Assembly (NCBI GenBank): GCA_964561705.1
Contig: CAZLQJ010000050.1
Coordinates: forward strand, 1-13,246
Source of the DNA: HGM12587 sp964561705
Lineage (GTDB): Bacteria > Bacillota > Clostridia > Lachnospirales > Lachnospiraceae
Direction of reading: 5' to 3'
DNA length: 13,246 nucleotides
Shown here piece after piece: positions 13,064 to 13,246 of this stretch. Made by a program: the position numbers and the translations under genes. Every line of letters starts with the position of its first letter. Within the stretch, counting starts at the first letter, position 1. The notes under the pieces are model-generated. The model ran no database searches. It had not been told where the DNA came from and saw only the letters and a list, made by a program, of their open reading frames with translations.

Positions 13064-13246
13064 ATGAAAACTTTTATGGCTAACCCAGCAAAGATTGAAA
13101 GAAAATGGTATGTAGTTGACGCTACAGGCTTAACATTAGGTCGTTTAGCATCTGAAGTTGCTAAAGTATTAAGAGGAAAAAATAAACCAGAATTTACACC
13201 ACACGTTGATACAGGTGATTACGTAATCGTTGTAAACGCTGAAAAA
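13064..13246 (+). CDS. rplM: Ribosomal protein L13, 5' part
   Basis: The first 61 codons of L13, a large-subunit assembly protein, run off the right edge. Typical L13 features are visible: FMANPAKIERKWYVVDA, GLTLGRLASEVAKVLRGK and FTPHVDTGDYVIVVNAEK. ATG 13064 has AGGAGG 6 bases upstream. Codon use here (GTA, GCT, TTA, GAA) is more biased than in the genes to its left, as expected for a highly expressed gene. rpsI (S9) is the expected next gene outside the window. Confidence 0.97.
   Translation, partial: MKTFMANPAKIERKWYVVDATGLTLGRLASEVAKVLRGKNKPEFTPHVDTGDYVIVVNAEK

Noticed and set aside
1..13246. CRISPR arrays, tRNA or rRNA genes
   Set aside because: No regularly spaced repeats and no tRNA-like cloverleaf or rRNA sequence were noticed on either strand by eye.

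Overview
The window looks like a chromosomal segment from an anaerobic Firmicute, most likely a Clostridia member of the Lachnospiraceae type. The basis is moderate-to-low GC, strong AGGAGG-type ribosome binding sites, the Firmicutes ribosomal-protein neighbourhood at both ends, and an Rnf complex with the clostridial gene order. The genus cannot be fixed from the sequence alone.

Layout. The left edge is the last codons of rplQ (L17) and its terminator. The right part is ecfA1-ecfA2-ecfT-truA followed by a strong promoter, an L13-type leader and the start of rplM (L13). In many Firmicutes rplQ is followed directly by ecfA1-ecfA2-ecfT-truA-rplM. Here about 9.5 kb of fermentation, energy-conservation and cell-organisation genes sits between rplQ and ecfA1.

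That intervening block has three units. (1) pduL and rnfC-rnfD/G-rnfE-rnfA-rnfB (289-5943, + strand) have no internal terminator. PduL interconverts acyl-CoA and acyl phosphate, which leads to ATP. Rnf is the membrane ferredoxin:NAD+ oxidoreductase that pumps Na+ or H+. rnfD and rnfG are one continuous reading frame, a fusion. A Rex-like dyad lies upstream, suggesting control by the NADH/NAD+ ratio. (2) A single cyclophilin gene lies on the minus strand and shares a two-way terminator with rnfB. (3) A + strand unit holds a GNAT acetyltransferase, a Soj/ParA-like ATPase, a 76-residue Ala/Lys-rich basic protein overlapping the parA end, and an iron-containing alcohol dehydrogenase, closed by a terminator.

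The least explained item is the parA plus 76-residue pair. It has the size and overlap of a small partition cassette, but the partner shows no recognisable helix-turn-helix or ribbon-helix-helix. Its N-terminus carries a short Gly-Lys-Gly stretch reminiscent of the ParA-stimulating peptide of Spo0J/ParB, and it ends in a non-basic tail. It may be a chromosomal positioning or nucleoid-associated system. It is co-transcribed with a metabolic enzyme, and its cargo is unknown.
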